In this document: piece by piece, positions 1 to 7,196 of the stretch
Position numbering within the stretch: position 1 is the stretch's first letter
Layout: each line of letters opens with the position of its first letter
Assembly: GCA_902783085.1 (NCBI GenBank)
Contig: CACZPT010000113.1
Location: 1-31,232 of the forward strand
Source of the DNA: an uncultured Methanobrevibacter sp.
Lineage (GTDB): Archaea; Methanobacteriota; Methanobacteria; Methanobacteriales; Methanobacteriaceae
Reading direction: 5' to 3'
Length of the DNA stretch: 31,232 nt
Program-made: the position numbers and the translations under genes
The notes under the pieces: generated by a model
Database searches by the model: none
Seen by the model: the letters and a program-made list of their open reading frames with translations, nothing else
Told to the model about the DNA's origin: nothing

Positions 1-54
1 AAAAAGGAATTTGAAGAATTAAGAAAATTGATTGAAGAAGGAGAGGAAGAATAA
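1..54 (+). CDS. C-terminal end of an unknown protein (partial)
   Basis: Seventeen codons are open from the window edge to TAA at 52-54. They encode a charged, helix-forming tail rich in Glu and Lys (KEFEELRKLIEEGEEE). The stop shares one base with the ATG of the next gene (TAATG), so the two are probably co-transcribed and translationally coupled. The tail resembles the helical end of SHOCT-type or coiled-coil proteins, but it is too short to assign a family. Confidence 0.6.
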   Translation, partial: KKEFEELRKLIEEGEEE

Positions 55-848
55 TGAGCACCGAAGGGATATTTATTATTATTTTCCAAATATTGGTTTC
101 AATTGGAATTTTCGCTGCTTTAGCATATATTACCAATATTGTTAAAAAAAGCAGATTAATGGACCGTTTTAAAAAGTCAAGGTTTTCAAATCCTCTAGAA
201 TATTTTCCTTCTGAAGAAATATTCATATTAAAACAAGCTTTTTATTTGATAGTGATATTGGCCATTATCGTGATTTGCTTATATCTGACCTTTGATTGGA
301 ACGAAGGTTTTTATATATATGTTTTAGATATTGTTATTTCCCTGTATCTTGCTCTTAACATGGACAAAGATTCCCTAAAAGATAAATTGATATTATTCCT
401 ATTAATTCCATTCGGTTCCATAACAGGAATATTGTTTGCAGACAGTATGGTTATTTTATTGGATTTAATCCATATTATTGGATATTTGTACTTCATTAAA
501 GTATACTACCGTAAATTTGTTGAATATAGTGAAAATAACGGATTGGGAATAACCATAATATTGTTATTTTCAATAATACTGGTTAGTTTTTTATTTACCC
601 TCATTGTTGAGAACGTTTCTCCTATGGACTCCATGACTATGGTTTCCAATGCATTCACAAGCAACAGCTTTGATGCTTCAGGAAAAAACATGATAGGTAA
701 ACTTAATTCGTTAGTACTGGCCTGGGGAGGTTTTATCTTATCTGGTGTCGGTACAGCCACTTTGGCTACTTCAATAATAAAAAGAAATGTCTCTCGCCAA
801 TTTGATGAAATGAAAGATTTAGTTAAAAAGAAAAAAGAAGAGAAGTAA
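54..848 (+). CDS. Six-TM ion-channel-like membrane protein with unusual pore loop
   Basis: This 264-residue protein has hydrophobic segments near residues 5-29, 60-82, 86-102, 112-130, 131-150, 164-186 and 217-242. The last part reads as S5, pore helix, filter, S6: after the helix at about 165-186 comes a short amphipathic stretch (190-201), then TSNSFD (202-207), then G-K-L and a glycine-rich last helix. This lines up with the Ion_trans_2/K+ channel pore, where TVGYGD normally stands. The filter residues differ, so K+ selectivity cannot be assumed. The C-terminus (243-264) is basic and probably cytoplasmic. The start overlaps the preceding stop, suggesting an operon. The channel fold is my inference from the S5-P-S6 pattern; a membrane protein of unknown function is the safe reading. 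Confidence 0.75.
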   Translation: MSTEGIFIIIFQILVSIGIFAALAYITNIVKKSRLMDRFKKSRFSNPLEYFPSEEIFILKQAFYLIVILAIIVICLYLTFDWNEGFYIYVLDIVISLYLALNMDKDSLKDKLILFLLIPFGSITGILFADSMVILLDLIHIIGYLYFIKVYYRKFVEYSENNGLGITIILLFSIILVSFLFTLIVENVSPMDSMTMVSNAFTSNSFDASGKNMIGKLNSLVLAWGGFILSGVGTATLATSIIKRNVSRQFDEMKDLVKKKKEEK

Positions 849-1231
849 TATCCAAATATCTAACACAGATCATAATGAGTCATATTGAATAAACAGCGAA
901 AATGAATAAACCAGCTAATTTTTAAAGCTTTAATATTAAATAATTGCATCTAAAAATTGCATAAATATTCATATAATCCATGTATTGTCTTTTGGCCAAC
1001 ACTAACAGCAGGTAAAAAAAAAGTAATTATAGATTTCATGATAGGAATTATACTACTGGTTGCTATTGTTTGGGATGTTATGTTAATGAAGTTGCAGATT
1101 TCAGATAAATAAAATTTAATTCTATATTGTTAGTAAAAACCTCAATTCGATTATGAATGGGGTGAATAAACATGAAATTAATAATTTTTAGTGCTACTTA
1201 AAGAAATAACTTCCTACTCCAACTATGAAAA
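849..1231. other. Intergenic region, 383 bases, with gene-remnant-like short frames
   Basis: No convincing gene is present. It holds a start-less open frame at 954-1112 (listed separately). It also holds a strong ribosome-binding sequence (GGGGTGAAT, around 1159-1167) followed at a normal distance by ATG at 1172 and only nine codons (MKLIIFSAT) before TAA at 1199-1201. A good RBS in front of a nine-codon frame looks like the front end of a lost or truncated gene. No promoter for the minus-strand gene is expected here because that gene ends at 1232. Confidence 0.5.
954..1112 (+). pseudogene. Possible remnant of a membrane-protein C-terminus
   Basis: Fifty-two codons are open between stops with no usable start. 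The translation has a basic patch (AGKKK) followed by a clean hydrophobic helix (IIDFMIGIILLVAIVWDVML) and a short polar tail. This is the usual look of a C-terminal membrane anchor. It may be a gene remnant or chance; an internal ATG would give only 24 residues. I do not recognise the family. Confidence 0.25.
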
Positions 1232-2380
1232 TTAATCAAGTTTACTTCCACATGATGGACAAAATCTGGCATTCTGCTCAACTTTAAAACCGCAATTGGT
1301 ACAGAAATTAATATTTTCGTCTTCACAGTCCATGTCTATATTTTCATTGAAATTAGAATCAAAACCACAGGGTATTATTTCATTTTTCAGTTCATTGAAC
1401 TCTTCTTCACTTATCAAACCTTTTTCAAATAATTCTGCATATTTAACTAAATCATCTGCTTTGTTTGATTGTGAAATGATTGTTGTTTCTAATGGTTTTC
1501 TCTTATATTTTTCAAAAGCATCATGTACTAAATTATAATTTTCTTCACTAACATATTTTAATTGTATATGTTCGGCACTTTTGGTATTTATAATCATACC
1601 ATTTGACAGATGAAATAATCCACGTGCATCATAATCAATACTAGATATATTGTCATAAAATATTTGCCTTGAACCCATATTTGATTTGATAAATACACTT
1701 TCTTTTAAAATTACAATACAATCATCATCAATTACAACATATGCAGTATCAACATTTCTACGAGGTTGATTAGAAAAAGTACTATATTTAACTTCCTCAA
1801 TAGTACATTCAAACCATTTTTTTCCAGTAAAATCTATATTGAATTTTTCTTTTAAATTCATGACTTTTTCTTTTCGCTTTTCTAAATTTTTAATTCTCCT
1901 TTCCTCTTCCTTCCTAGCATTCTCTCTTTCCTTTTCTAAATTTTTAATTCTCTTTTCCTCTTCCTTCCTAGCTTTTTCTTTTTCTTTTTCAAGATTTTTT
2001 GCTTTTGAATCTTTTAAATATTTGTTATATTTTTCACTATATTCTTCACCCATAAAATCATTAATATCTTCTTGTGTTTTGAATAAAGCTGTATCTTGTT
2101 CATGTCTCATGCGAATTTTAAGATCTAATGTAGTAACATCCAATTTCATCAATTCATCCAATCTACTTTCAATATCATCATAATTTAAAGATCCATTTTT
2201 TATTTCATTTTTCAAAACACGTTTATAATTTCCATTTGCAGTTGTTTCATTAAGATTATTTTCAATAAGTTTATTTTGAAAATTTTTATTACCTAATACA
2301 CCACCACATAATTCTTCAATTTTAGTTTCAGCTTTTTTTTTGTTCCTCTGATTTTTTACTAAATAATCCCATAAAGACAC
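1232..2380 (-). CDS. Coiled-coil, PH-like, SHOCT and zinc-ribbon protein
   Basis: This 382-residue protein starts at GTG; no ATG or RBS lies upstream, and an in-frame stop closes the frame a few codons before, so the mRNA may be leaderless. Visible parts, in order: a helical N-terminus (1-110); a highly charged coiled coil (about 115-180) containing two near-identical 18-residue repeats (129-146, 147-164) and part of a third; a beta-rich stretch (about 205-292) that looks like a bacterial PH domain; a SHOCT-type helix pair (308-335, with LFEKGLISEEEFNELK); and a C-terminal zinc ribbon with C360-x2-C363 and C374-x2-C377. PH, SHOCT and zinc ribbon occur together in many bacterial and archaeal proteins of unknown role. 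No signal peptide or membrane segment is seen. It stands alone between intergenic regions of over 300 bases. Function unknown; a scaffold or adaptor role is only a guess. Confidence 0.8.
   Translation of the reverse strand: MSLWDYLVKNQRNKKKAETKIEELCGGVLGNKNFQNKLIENNLNETTANGNYKRVLKNEIKNGSLNYDDIESRLDELMKLDVTTLDLKIRMRHEQDTALFKTQEDINDFMGEEYSEKYNKYLKDSKAKNLEKEKEKARKEEEKRIKNLEKERENARKEEERRIKNLEKRKEKVMNLKEKFNIDFTGKKWFECTIEEVKYSTFSNQPRRNVDTAYVVIDDDCIVILKESVFIKSNMGSRQIFYDNISSIDYDARGLFHLSNGMIINTKSAEHIQLKYVSEENYNLVHDAFEKYKRKPLETTIISQSNKADDLVKYAELFEKGLISEEEFNELKNEIIPCGFDSNFNENIDMDCEDENINFCTNCGFKVEQNARFCPSCGSKLD
1889..1996 (-). repeat. Tandem 54-base coding repeat in the coiled coil
   Basis: Two adjacent 54-base units encode NLEKEKEKARKEEEKRIK and NLEKERENARKEEERRIK. 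A third partial unit (NLEKRKEK) follows down to about 1865. The DNA copies are also very similar, so copy number could vary by slippage or recombination while keeping the frame, which would lengthen or shorten the coiled coil. Confidence 0.75.
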
Positions 2381-2701
2381 TGCCCAAAATTAATAATTAT
2401 ATTATATTTATGTGTTAATTTTGTATAAATATTTTAAATATAGCTTAATAAACTACTCAACAGTCAAACACCCAAAAGAAAGACAATAAATAACGAATCA
2501 CATGATGAAACTAGAAAGCAAATAATTGAAAACTTCGAAATAAAACTAAAATAAAGTCTATAAAATTTTATATGCTCAATAGCTGATTTAGAAAAATAAC
2601 TTGAAAATTCAAATAAAATAACTCTTTTAGGTTTAATCGTTTAATTAATTATAAATAATTTAAAAATGAAATTATAAATAAGATAATTATGAGGTTCTAA
2701 T
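2381..2701. other. Intergenic region, 321 bases, between divergent genes
   Basis: This is very AT-rich spacer between the GTG start of the coiled-coil/zinc-ribbon gene and the flavoprotein gene. It must hold promoters for both. TATA-like stretches include one near 2665-2680 for the plus-strand gene, which also has a GAGGT ribosome-binding site about five bases before ATG 2702. A start-less 36-codon frame (2444-2554) is probably chance. Nothing else is recognisable. Confidence 0.4.
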
Positions 2702-3337
2702 ATGAAAACTATTGTGATTAATGCAAGTCCCAGAAAGAAATGGAACACTGCAGAGATTATGCAATCAGCACAGAAAGGTGCTGAGTCTGTAGGGGCTGAA
2801 ACTGAATATATCAACTTATATGATTTAGTTTTTAAAGGATGTAGAAGTTGCCTTATATGCAAAATGAAAGAAAAGGAAAAATGTAAGTGTTACTGGAATG
2901 ATGAATTATCACCATTAATTGAAAAGATTTTAAATGCCGATGCACTGTTAATAGGCTCACCCATATATTTTGGAGAACCAACAAGTGAATTCAGGGCATT
3001 TATTGAAAGACTGATTTTTTGTGTGATGTCTTATGATGATGGGTCCAGCTATTATACAGGGAAAGTTAATGTAGGTATTTTTTATACCATGAATGCACCA
3101 TTTTCATACTTTAAAGAGTCAATGGAAGCTAATTTATCAAGTATAGAATTTCTATTTTCATTTTTAAATGGGCAGATAAAAACTTATCCTGTTTGTGATA
3201 CATTACAAGTTCATGATTACTCAAAATATGATATGGCTGGTTTTAACCAGGAATTAAAGGAAAAACAGCTAATTCTCCAATATCCAAATGATATCAAAAA
3301 TGCTTTTAAAATTGGGGCTGAGTTAAGCAAAAAATAA
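2702..3337 (+). CDS. Iron-sulfur flavoprotein (Isf-like), NADPH-dependent FMN reductase fold
   Basis: The 211 residues form a flavodoxin-like FMN-binding protein. The N-terminal strand and phosphate loop (residues 3-13, VINASPRKK) match NAD(P)H-dependent FMN reductases. It is followed by the compact cysteine motif C47-x2-C50-x2-C53-x7-C61, as in the [4Fe-4S] site of archaeal Isf proteins, and the flavin-contacting GSPIYFGEPT loop (about 84-93). Isf proteins of methanogens pass electrons from ferredoxin to O2 or peroxide, so a role in redox balance or oxygen defence is likely; the true donor and acceptor are not visible. The ATG has a GAGGT RBS. No operon partner: the gaps on both sides exceed 300 bases. 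The family call is firm, the physiological role is not. Confidence 0.88.
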   Translation: MKTIVINASPRKKWNTAEIMQSAQKGAESVGAETEYINLYDLVFKGCRSCLICKMKEKEKCKCYWNDELSPLIEKILNADALLIGSPIYFGEPTSEFRAFIERLIFCVMSYDDGSSYYTGKVNVGIFYTMNAPFSYFKESMEANLSSIEFLFSFLNGQIKTYPVCDTLQVHDYSKYDMAGFNQELKEKQLILQYPNDIKNAFKIGAELSKK

Positions 3338-3856
3338 GTATATTTTGGGTGTTTTCATTATCTGCTATTTTTTTGACAATGTATCCCAAATACTGCCTGA
3401 TTAGTCTATTACTTAATGTTTTTACCAATTTTTGTCAATATTATTCTTGGGCTATTATTTTCTTGTGAGTAATAAGGTTTAGCAAGCTATCCCTCGTTGA
3501 CTTACGAGTTCATAAATTCCATTTATTCTTTTTAGAATCACCAAAAAAATGTAAATGACCTAAATTAACGGATAATAAATATATACTTTTATACAATATG
3601 TTTAAAAATAAACCAAAAAGCACCAGATAAGTATTCATACATCCCCAAAACTCAAATCATACCAAAAAAAAACTATAACCTCAAAAGGTAAAAACTTTAA
3701 GAAAAATACTATAAATACTTCAATGAATCGGGTTTTTCATAAATATAGAATTTTCCCGTTACTTGCCCATTGACATCTAATTGATATTTTTAACTCTAAC
3801 TTTTAGGAACCATTAAATATATTTAAGAAAATTTAAATAATAATATTAGTGATAAT
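3338..3856. other. Intergenic region, 519 bases, upstream of ppaC
   Basis: No gene is supported. Near 3491-3506 a small inverted repeat (CTCGT...ACGAG, loop six) is the only GC-rich spot. The rest is AT-rich with several A-tracts. A TATA-like palindrome for ppaC lies at 3813-3826. A start-less antisense frame of about 40 codons runs back into the flavoprotein gene and is treated as chance. The length is large for this tightly packed genome, so an unseen small RNA or the remains of a deleted gene are both possible. Confidence 0.35.
3813..3826 (+). promoter_or_regulatory. Probable TATA element of ppaC
   Basis: A 14-base perfect palindrome, TTAAATATATTTAA, ends about 30 bases before the ppaC ATG. 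This is a plausible place for an archaeal TATA box with a short leader. The leader contains GTGAT-AAT-ATG, the standard ribosome-binding arrangement of this window. Confidence 0.4.
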
Positions 3857-4777
3857 ATGGATAAAACTTATATTTTCGGACATAAAAGTCCTGATACAGA
3901 CTCAATTACATCAAGTTTGGTAATGTGTGAATTAGAAAGAAAACTTGGAAATGATAATGTAATTGCCTGTAAATTAGGCAATATTAATAAAGAAACTGAA
4001 TATATTTTAAATTATTTGGGAATTGATGAACCTGAATTAATTGAAAGTGTTGAAGATGAAAGTAATGTAATTCTTGTTGATCACAACAGCCCTAGTGAAT
4101 CTATTGACAATTTAGAAAATTTAAATATTAAAAAAATCGTGGATCACCACAAAATTGCTATTGAAACCACATATCCTTTGTTTTACAGGGCTGAAGCAGT
4201 GGGATGTACACAGACCATTTTATACAAATTATTCAACGAAAACAATGTTGAAATTACTAAAGAAATAGCTTCATTAATGTTATCAGCTATTATTTCAGAT
4301 ACTTTACTTTTAAAATCACCAACAACTACTGATGACGATGTTATAGCTGTAAAAGAATTGGCTGAAATTGCAGATATTGATTATGAGGAATATGGTCTTG
4401 AAATGCTAAAGGCAGGTACCGATTTATCAAGTTTTTCAATCAGTGAAATTTTATCCCTTGATGCAAAACAAATCGACTTTAAAGAAGTAAAATCTATTGT
4501 AAATCAAGTTAATACCGCAAGCATTCCTGACGTTATGGCTATGAAAGATGATTTGGAAGAAGGTATTCAAGAAATTATCGAAAAAGAAGATTTAGACTTG
4601 TTTATGCTTTTAATAACAGATATTGTTAATAGCAATTCCCAAGTTATTGTATTGGGAAAAGATGCGGCATTAGTTGAAAAAGCATACGGTGTTAAACTTG
4701 AAGATAACACTGCACTTTTAGAAGGTGTGGTTTCACGTAAAAAACAAGTCGTACCTATAATGACTGAAAATGCATAA
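3857..4777 (+). CDS. ppaC: Manganese-dependent inorganic pyrophosphatase
   Basis: Hydrolyses pyrophosphate to two phosphates in the cytoplasm, pulling biosynthetic reactions forward. The 306 residues match the DHH-superfamily family II (PpaC) enzymes in length and motifs: GHKSPDTDS (8-16, metal ligands H9, D13, D15), VDHN (about 74-77), VDHHK (about 96-100, the DHH signature) and the C-terminal substrate-binding SRKKQVVP near 292-299. No CBS or DRTGG insert is present, so this is the short, unregulated form. The RBS is GTGAT with three bases to ATG. It is followed directly by a hairpin terminator shared with the convergent next gene. Transcribed alone. Confidence 0.97.
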   Translation: MDKTYIFGHKSPDTDSITSSLVMCELERKLGNDNVIACKLGNINKETEYILNYLGIDEPELIESVEDESNVILVDHNSPSESIDNLENLNIKKIVDHHKIAIETTYPLFYRAEAVGCTQTILYKLFNENNVEITKEIASLMLSAIISDTLLLKSPTTTDDDVIAVKELAEIADIDYEEYGLEMLKAGTDLSSFSISEILSLDAKQIDFKEVKSIVNQVNTASIPDVMAMKDDLEEGIQEIIEKEDLDLFMLLITDIVNSNSQVIVLGKDAALVEKAYGVKLEDNTALLEGVVSRKKQVVPIMTENA

Positions 4778-4812
4778 ATGAAGTATTATTAATACTTCAT
4801 CATTCTATTTTT
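4778..4812. terminator. Convergent hairpin terminator behind ppaC
   Basis: A perfect 10-base-pair hairpin (ATGAAGTATT / AATACTTCAT, three-base loop) begins on the base after the ppaC stop codon and ends at 4800. It is followed by a T-run at 4807-4812. The opposite strand also ends here: the stop of the minus-strand gene at 4800-4802 abuts the stem, so it may serve both genes. Confidence 0.65.
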
Positions 4813-5498
4813 TCAAATATTTTATTTAAAGCATCATCTGTTGATTTATAAAATACTAAATAATCCATTATCATTGGTGGTGCATGAACAACTCCAATAG
4901 CTGAATTCATTGGTAAATATACTTTTTTGACTCCATTTTCTATTGAAATCCTTAATATTTCAGATAAGTCGTCAATGAATTCAAATGAATTATTGCCATT
5001 AGTATTTCCTAATATACATATTCCGGATTTAATTGGAATATTTTGATTTAAACTTTCTAATGCTACAAGAAGTGATGTAGAAAATTGGGTAGTTGGGGCA
5101 TTTCCTATTAAATTAACAAGTGTAATTTCAAAATTTATATCATCAAATTCATTTAGATAATCTTTAACATTTTCTTCAATAGCTGAAGGTTCAACTTTAA
5201 GCCCATCAGATTTCTTAGCAGATAATTTATAAACACATAACTCCCCATCAATGGAATTTGCAACAGTTATGACTTCACCAACATCCAACGGATCTTCAAA
5301 AGCACTGATATCCACATCTATTTCAATATTCTTATTCTCACCCATTACAACATATTCCATCCCAGCGCCATCTTCCTTAGAACCATCAACTAAATTTTTC
5401 AATAAATTTATAATTTCCTCATTCTGCTTGATTAACATGTTATTTTGAGAAATCATACGCTTATTTAAATCAATTAATTCATCAAAATTATTATCCAT
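4800..5498 (-). CDS. Protein with degenerate Lon-type (S16) proteolytic domain
   Basis: 232 residues. The first 40 or so form a polar helix rich in Asn/Gln (possible coiled coil, 5-37), followed by a beta-rich middle (about 48-100). Residues about 120-230 follow the C-terminal proteolytic domain of Lon: a strand, a helix beginning at TQFS (S140, where Lon has the nucleophile in D-G-P-S-A-G), a NQNIPI loop, a long loop, a helix then NGVKKVYLP (like GIKTVLIP in Lon), and a final helix after STDDAL. The lysine of the Lon Ser-Lys dyad (PxGGxKEK) has no equivalent; the segment reads EFIDDLSEI. It is therefore probably not an active protease of the usual kind. There is no AAA+ domain. The RBS GGTGAT-TTA-ATG supports this start. 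It is divergent from the M14-like gene with 73 bases between. The homology is by eye and moderate. Confidence 0.65.
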   Translation of the reverse strand: MDNNFDELIDLNKRMISQNNMLIKQNEEIINLLKNLVDGSKEDGAGMEYVVMGENKNIEIDVDISAFEDPLDVGEVITVANSIDGELCVYKLSAKKSDGLKVEPSAIEENVKDYLNEFDDINFEITLVNLIGNAPTTQFSTSLLVALESLNQNIPIKSGICILGNTNGNNSFEFIDDLSEILRISIENGVKKVYLPMNSAIGVVHAPPMIMDYLVFYKSTDDALNKIFEKIE

Positions 5499-5571
5499 TA
5501 AATCACCAATCTTAATGTTTATATTAATGTTTGGTTTAATAATAATATATAACTTATATTAATAATGGTGA

Positions 5572-6252
5572 ATGGACTTGAATTTGAAAGTGATATCACT
5601 CATAATAATAGCAGCAGTACTGTTAATAGGAGGATTTTGTGCATTTAATTTATTAAATGACTCCACCACATATTGGGAAAATGATTTAGGCTATGTTAAT
5701 AAAGTAGTTTATGGAAATGAAAGTTCAAATACAAGTATTGTTGTTATAACTGGTATTCACCCAAGAGAAACACTAGCTATTGAACCTGAAATCCGAGCCT
5801 TGAAAAAATTTGCCCAGGAGCATAATGTTAGAATAATAAACTATGCAGTAACGGTAACTAAAAACCCGACTGACTATCAGCAAAGCCGGGACAATGGTGA
5901 AAGCCTAGTGCACGATTATGTTGTTCCAAATATCCCAACAACCAATGCCCAAGCTGTAATTATCAGCCATTCACATGTTGAAGGATATGGTGAAGGTTTT
6001 TATCTTGCAACACCTGCAATGGATTCACGTTCAGTTAGTATAGCTGAGACAATTGCAAATGAAAGTGACTTCAATTACTTTAGATCAAATCCAAATCATC
6101 TGATAGCATCATCCGCAATACTTGTATCCAAACCAATAGCTGATGCGGGCTATCCTACATTTGTTTATGAAATACCTGAAAATATAACCGAACAGGATTC
6201 AACAGATAGAACAGTTGAACTGCTCGGACGCATATATGATTTAGTCAAATAG
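5572..6252 (+). CDS. Membrane-anchored M14-like zinc hydrolase (succinylglutamate desuccinylase/carboxypeptidase-like)
   Basis: 226 residues with one N-terminal hydrophobic helix (5-27), acting as signal or anchor, so the catalytic part is probably outside the cell. The body carries the M14/AstE metal site: H63-P-R-E66 (HxxE), a later histidine in ISHSHVEG (H133 or H135) and a candidate catalytic glutamate in VYEIPE (E201). NPTDYQQSR (98-106) resembles the substrate-binding NP...R stretch of the family. At about 200 residues without the anchor it is a minimal member. The substrate is unknown; amidated or peptide substrates, including pseudomurein peptides, are only a guess. Start: GGTGA (5567-5571) touches ATG 5572, while the in-frame TTG at 5578 is six bases away, so TTG may be the true start. 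A hairpin terminator overlaps the stop. Confidence 0.75.
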   Translation: MDLNLKVISLIIIAAVLLIGGFCAFNLLNDSTTYWENDLGYVNKVVYGNESSNTSIVVITGIHPRETLAIEPEIRALKKFAQEHNVRIINYAVTVTKNPTDYQQSRDNGESLVHDYVVPNIPTTNAQAVIISHSHVEGYGEGFYLATPAMDSRSVSIAETIANESDFNYFRSNPNHLIASSAILVSKPIADAGYPTFVYEIPENITEQDSTDRTVELLGRIYDLVK

Positions 6253-6278
6253 ATTAAAATCTATTGTAGAATTTTTTT
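6248..6278 (+). terminator. Hairpin terminator overlapping the M14-like stop codon
   Basis: AATAGATT and AATCTATT form a perfect eight-base-pair stem with a two-base loop (6248-6265). The TAG stop codon lies inside the left arm. Seven Ts follow at 6272-6278. A second weaker hairpin (ATGATTTTC / GAAAAATCAT) lies near 6290-6312. Confidence 0.6.
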
Positions 6279-6445
6279 CCTAGAAAGCTGATGATTTTCA
6301 TGAAAAATCATTTCTTTTCATCTGTTTTTCTTAAATAATTCAATTTATCCATATTTGGATTAGATTTGTTAGATTAAAACATTTAATTAAAAATTAGATT
6401 AGAAATAGTAATTCTTAAATTTCGAAATGATAAATTAAAGATAAG

Positions 6446-6454
6446 TTTTTATAT
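6446..6454 (+). promoter_or_regulatory. Probable TATA box of thyA
   Basis: TTTTTATAT is found about 45-52 bases before the thyA ATG at 6498, preceded by purines (AAAGATAAG), consistent with a BRE/TATA arrangement. It predicts a leader of about 20 bases carrying the AAAGGGA ribosome-binding sequence at 6482-6488. Confidence 0.35.
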
Positions 6455-6497
6455 CTATTGGACCAAAAATAAAAATAGTTTAAAGGGATTGTTTATA

Positions 6498-7196
6498 ATG
6501 TTAAGTATAAATCAATGTTATTTAGATTTTGTTAATAAGATTTTAAAAAAAGGTGAAGAAACCTATAAGGACAGCAATCATCACCTAATTGAAAGTTTAG
6601 GGAATTATTATTTAATCGATGACCCACTAAACTTAAAATACAAAGCTAAATATCAGCACATGACTTGCAACATGATGCTTGATGAAATCAAAAGTGGAAA
6701 ATTCGATATTGAAGGCTGTCCTATTAAAAGCGATGCATTATATGAATATGTTAAATCATTTGAAGATAGCTCAGATCAGGGATTTGTATACTCATACCCT
6801 AATCGTATATTAGCTCACTTTGATATCAACCAATTTGATGTGATGAAAAATAGACTTTTAAATGCAACCGGAAGTAATCGTGCAGTTGCCGTAACATACG
6901 ATCCAAAACTTGATGCGGATAGAGAAGATATTCCTTGTCTTCAATTCCTACAATGTATTATCCGTGACAATGAACTAACAATCCACTGCATATTTAGAAG
7001 CAATGATATCTTTGGAGCATTTTACTCCAACATGTTCTTCATCGCATATATTGGAATTAAAATGAAAGAAGAACTCAATAAAGAAATACTTGGTGAAAAA
7101 ATAAACTTTGGCGGTGTTCACTACCATTCAACATCCGGCCATATCTACAATACTGATTTAAAATCAGCACGCAAACTAATAGCTAATAACAAATAG
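6498..7196 (+). CDS. thyA: Thymidylate synthase, archaeal ThyA type
   Basis: Makes dTMP from dUMP by reductive methylation; in methanogens the C1 donor is probably a tetrahydromethanopterin derivative rather than folate. With ATG 6498 the protein is 232 residues, shorter than bacterial ThyA (about 264) but like the Methanothermobacter enzyme. The catalytic cysteine is C147 in DIPCLQF, followed by LTIHCIFRSNDIFGAF, matching the dUMP-binding R-S-x-D region, and VHYHSTSGHIY near 207-217. The frame extends to a TTG at 6489, but the AAAGGGA RBS is correctly spaced only for ATG 6498. Transcribed alone with its own hairpin terminator. A thymidylate-kinase-like gene sits far away at 27095. Confidence 0.93.
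   Translation: MLSINQCYLDFVNKILKKGEETYKDSNHHLIESLGNYYLIDDPLNLKYKAKYQHMTCNMMLDEIKSGKFDIEGCPIKSDALYEYVKSFEDSSDQGFVYSYPNRILAHFDINQFDVMKNRLLNATGSNRAVAVTYDPKLDADREDIPCLQFLQCIIRDNELTIHCIFRSNDIFGAFYSNMFFIAYIGIKMKEELNKEILGEKINFGGVHYHSTSGHIYNTDLKSARKLIANNK

Noticed and set aside
1296..2183. Plus-strand frames opposite the coiled-coil/zinc-ribbon gene, rich in Ser and Phe
   Set aside because: They are antisense shadows of the Lys/Glu-rich coding strand; no RBS and unnatural composition.
2444..2554. Thirty-six-codon frame in the 2381-2701 spacer
   Set aside because: No ATG, GTG or TTG start with an RBS, and no hydrophobic or domain pattern.
3300..3436. Antisense open stretch (VKTLSNRLIRQYLGYIVKKIA) crossing the end of the flavoprotein gene
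   Set aside because: No start codon, RBS or known family; it overlaps a well-supported gene and is probably a shadow frame.
3491..3520. Possible tRNA-like stem (CTCGT...ACGAG) followed by GAGTTCATAAATTCC
   Set aside because: The loop has six bases, no acceptor or D arm can be built, and the T-arm consensus is not met.
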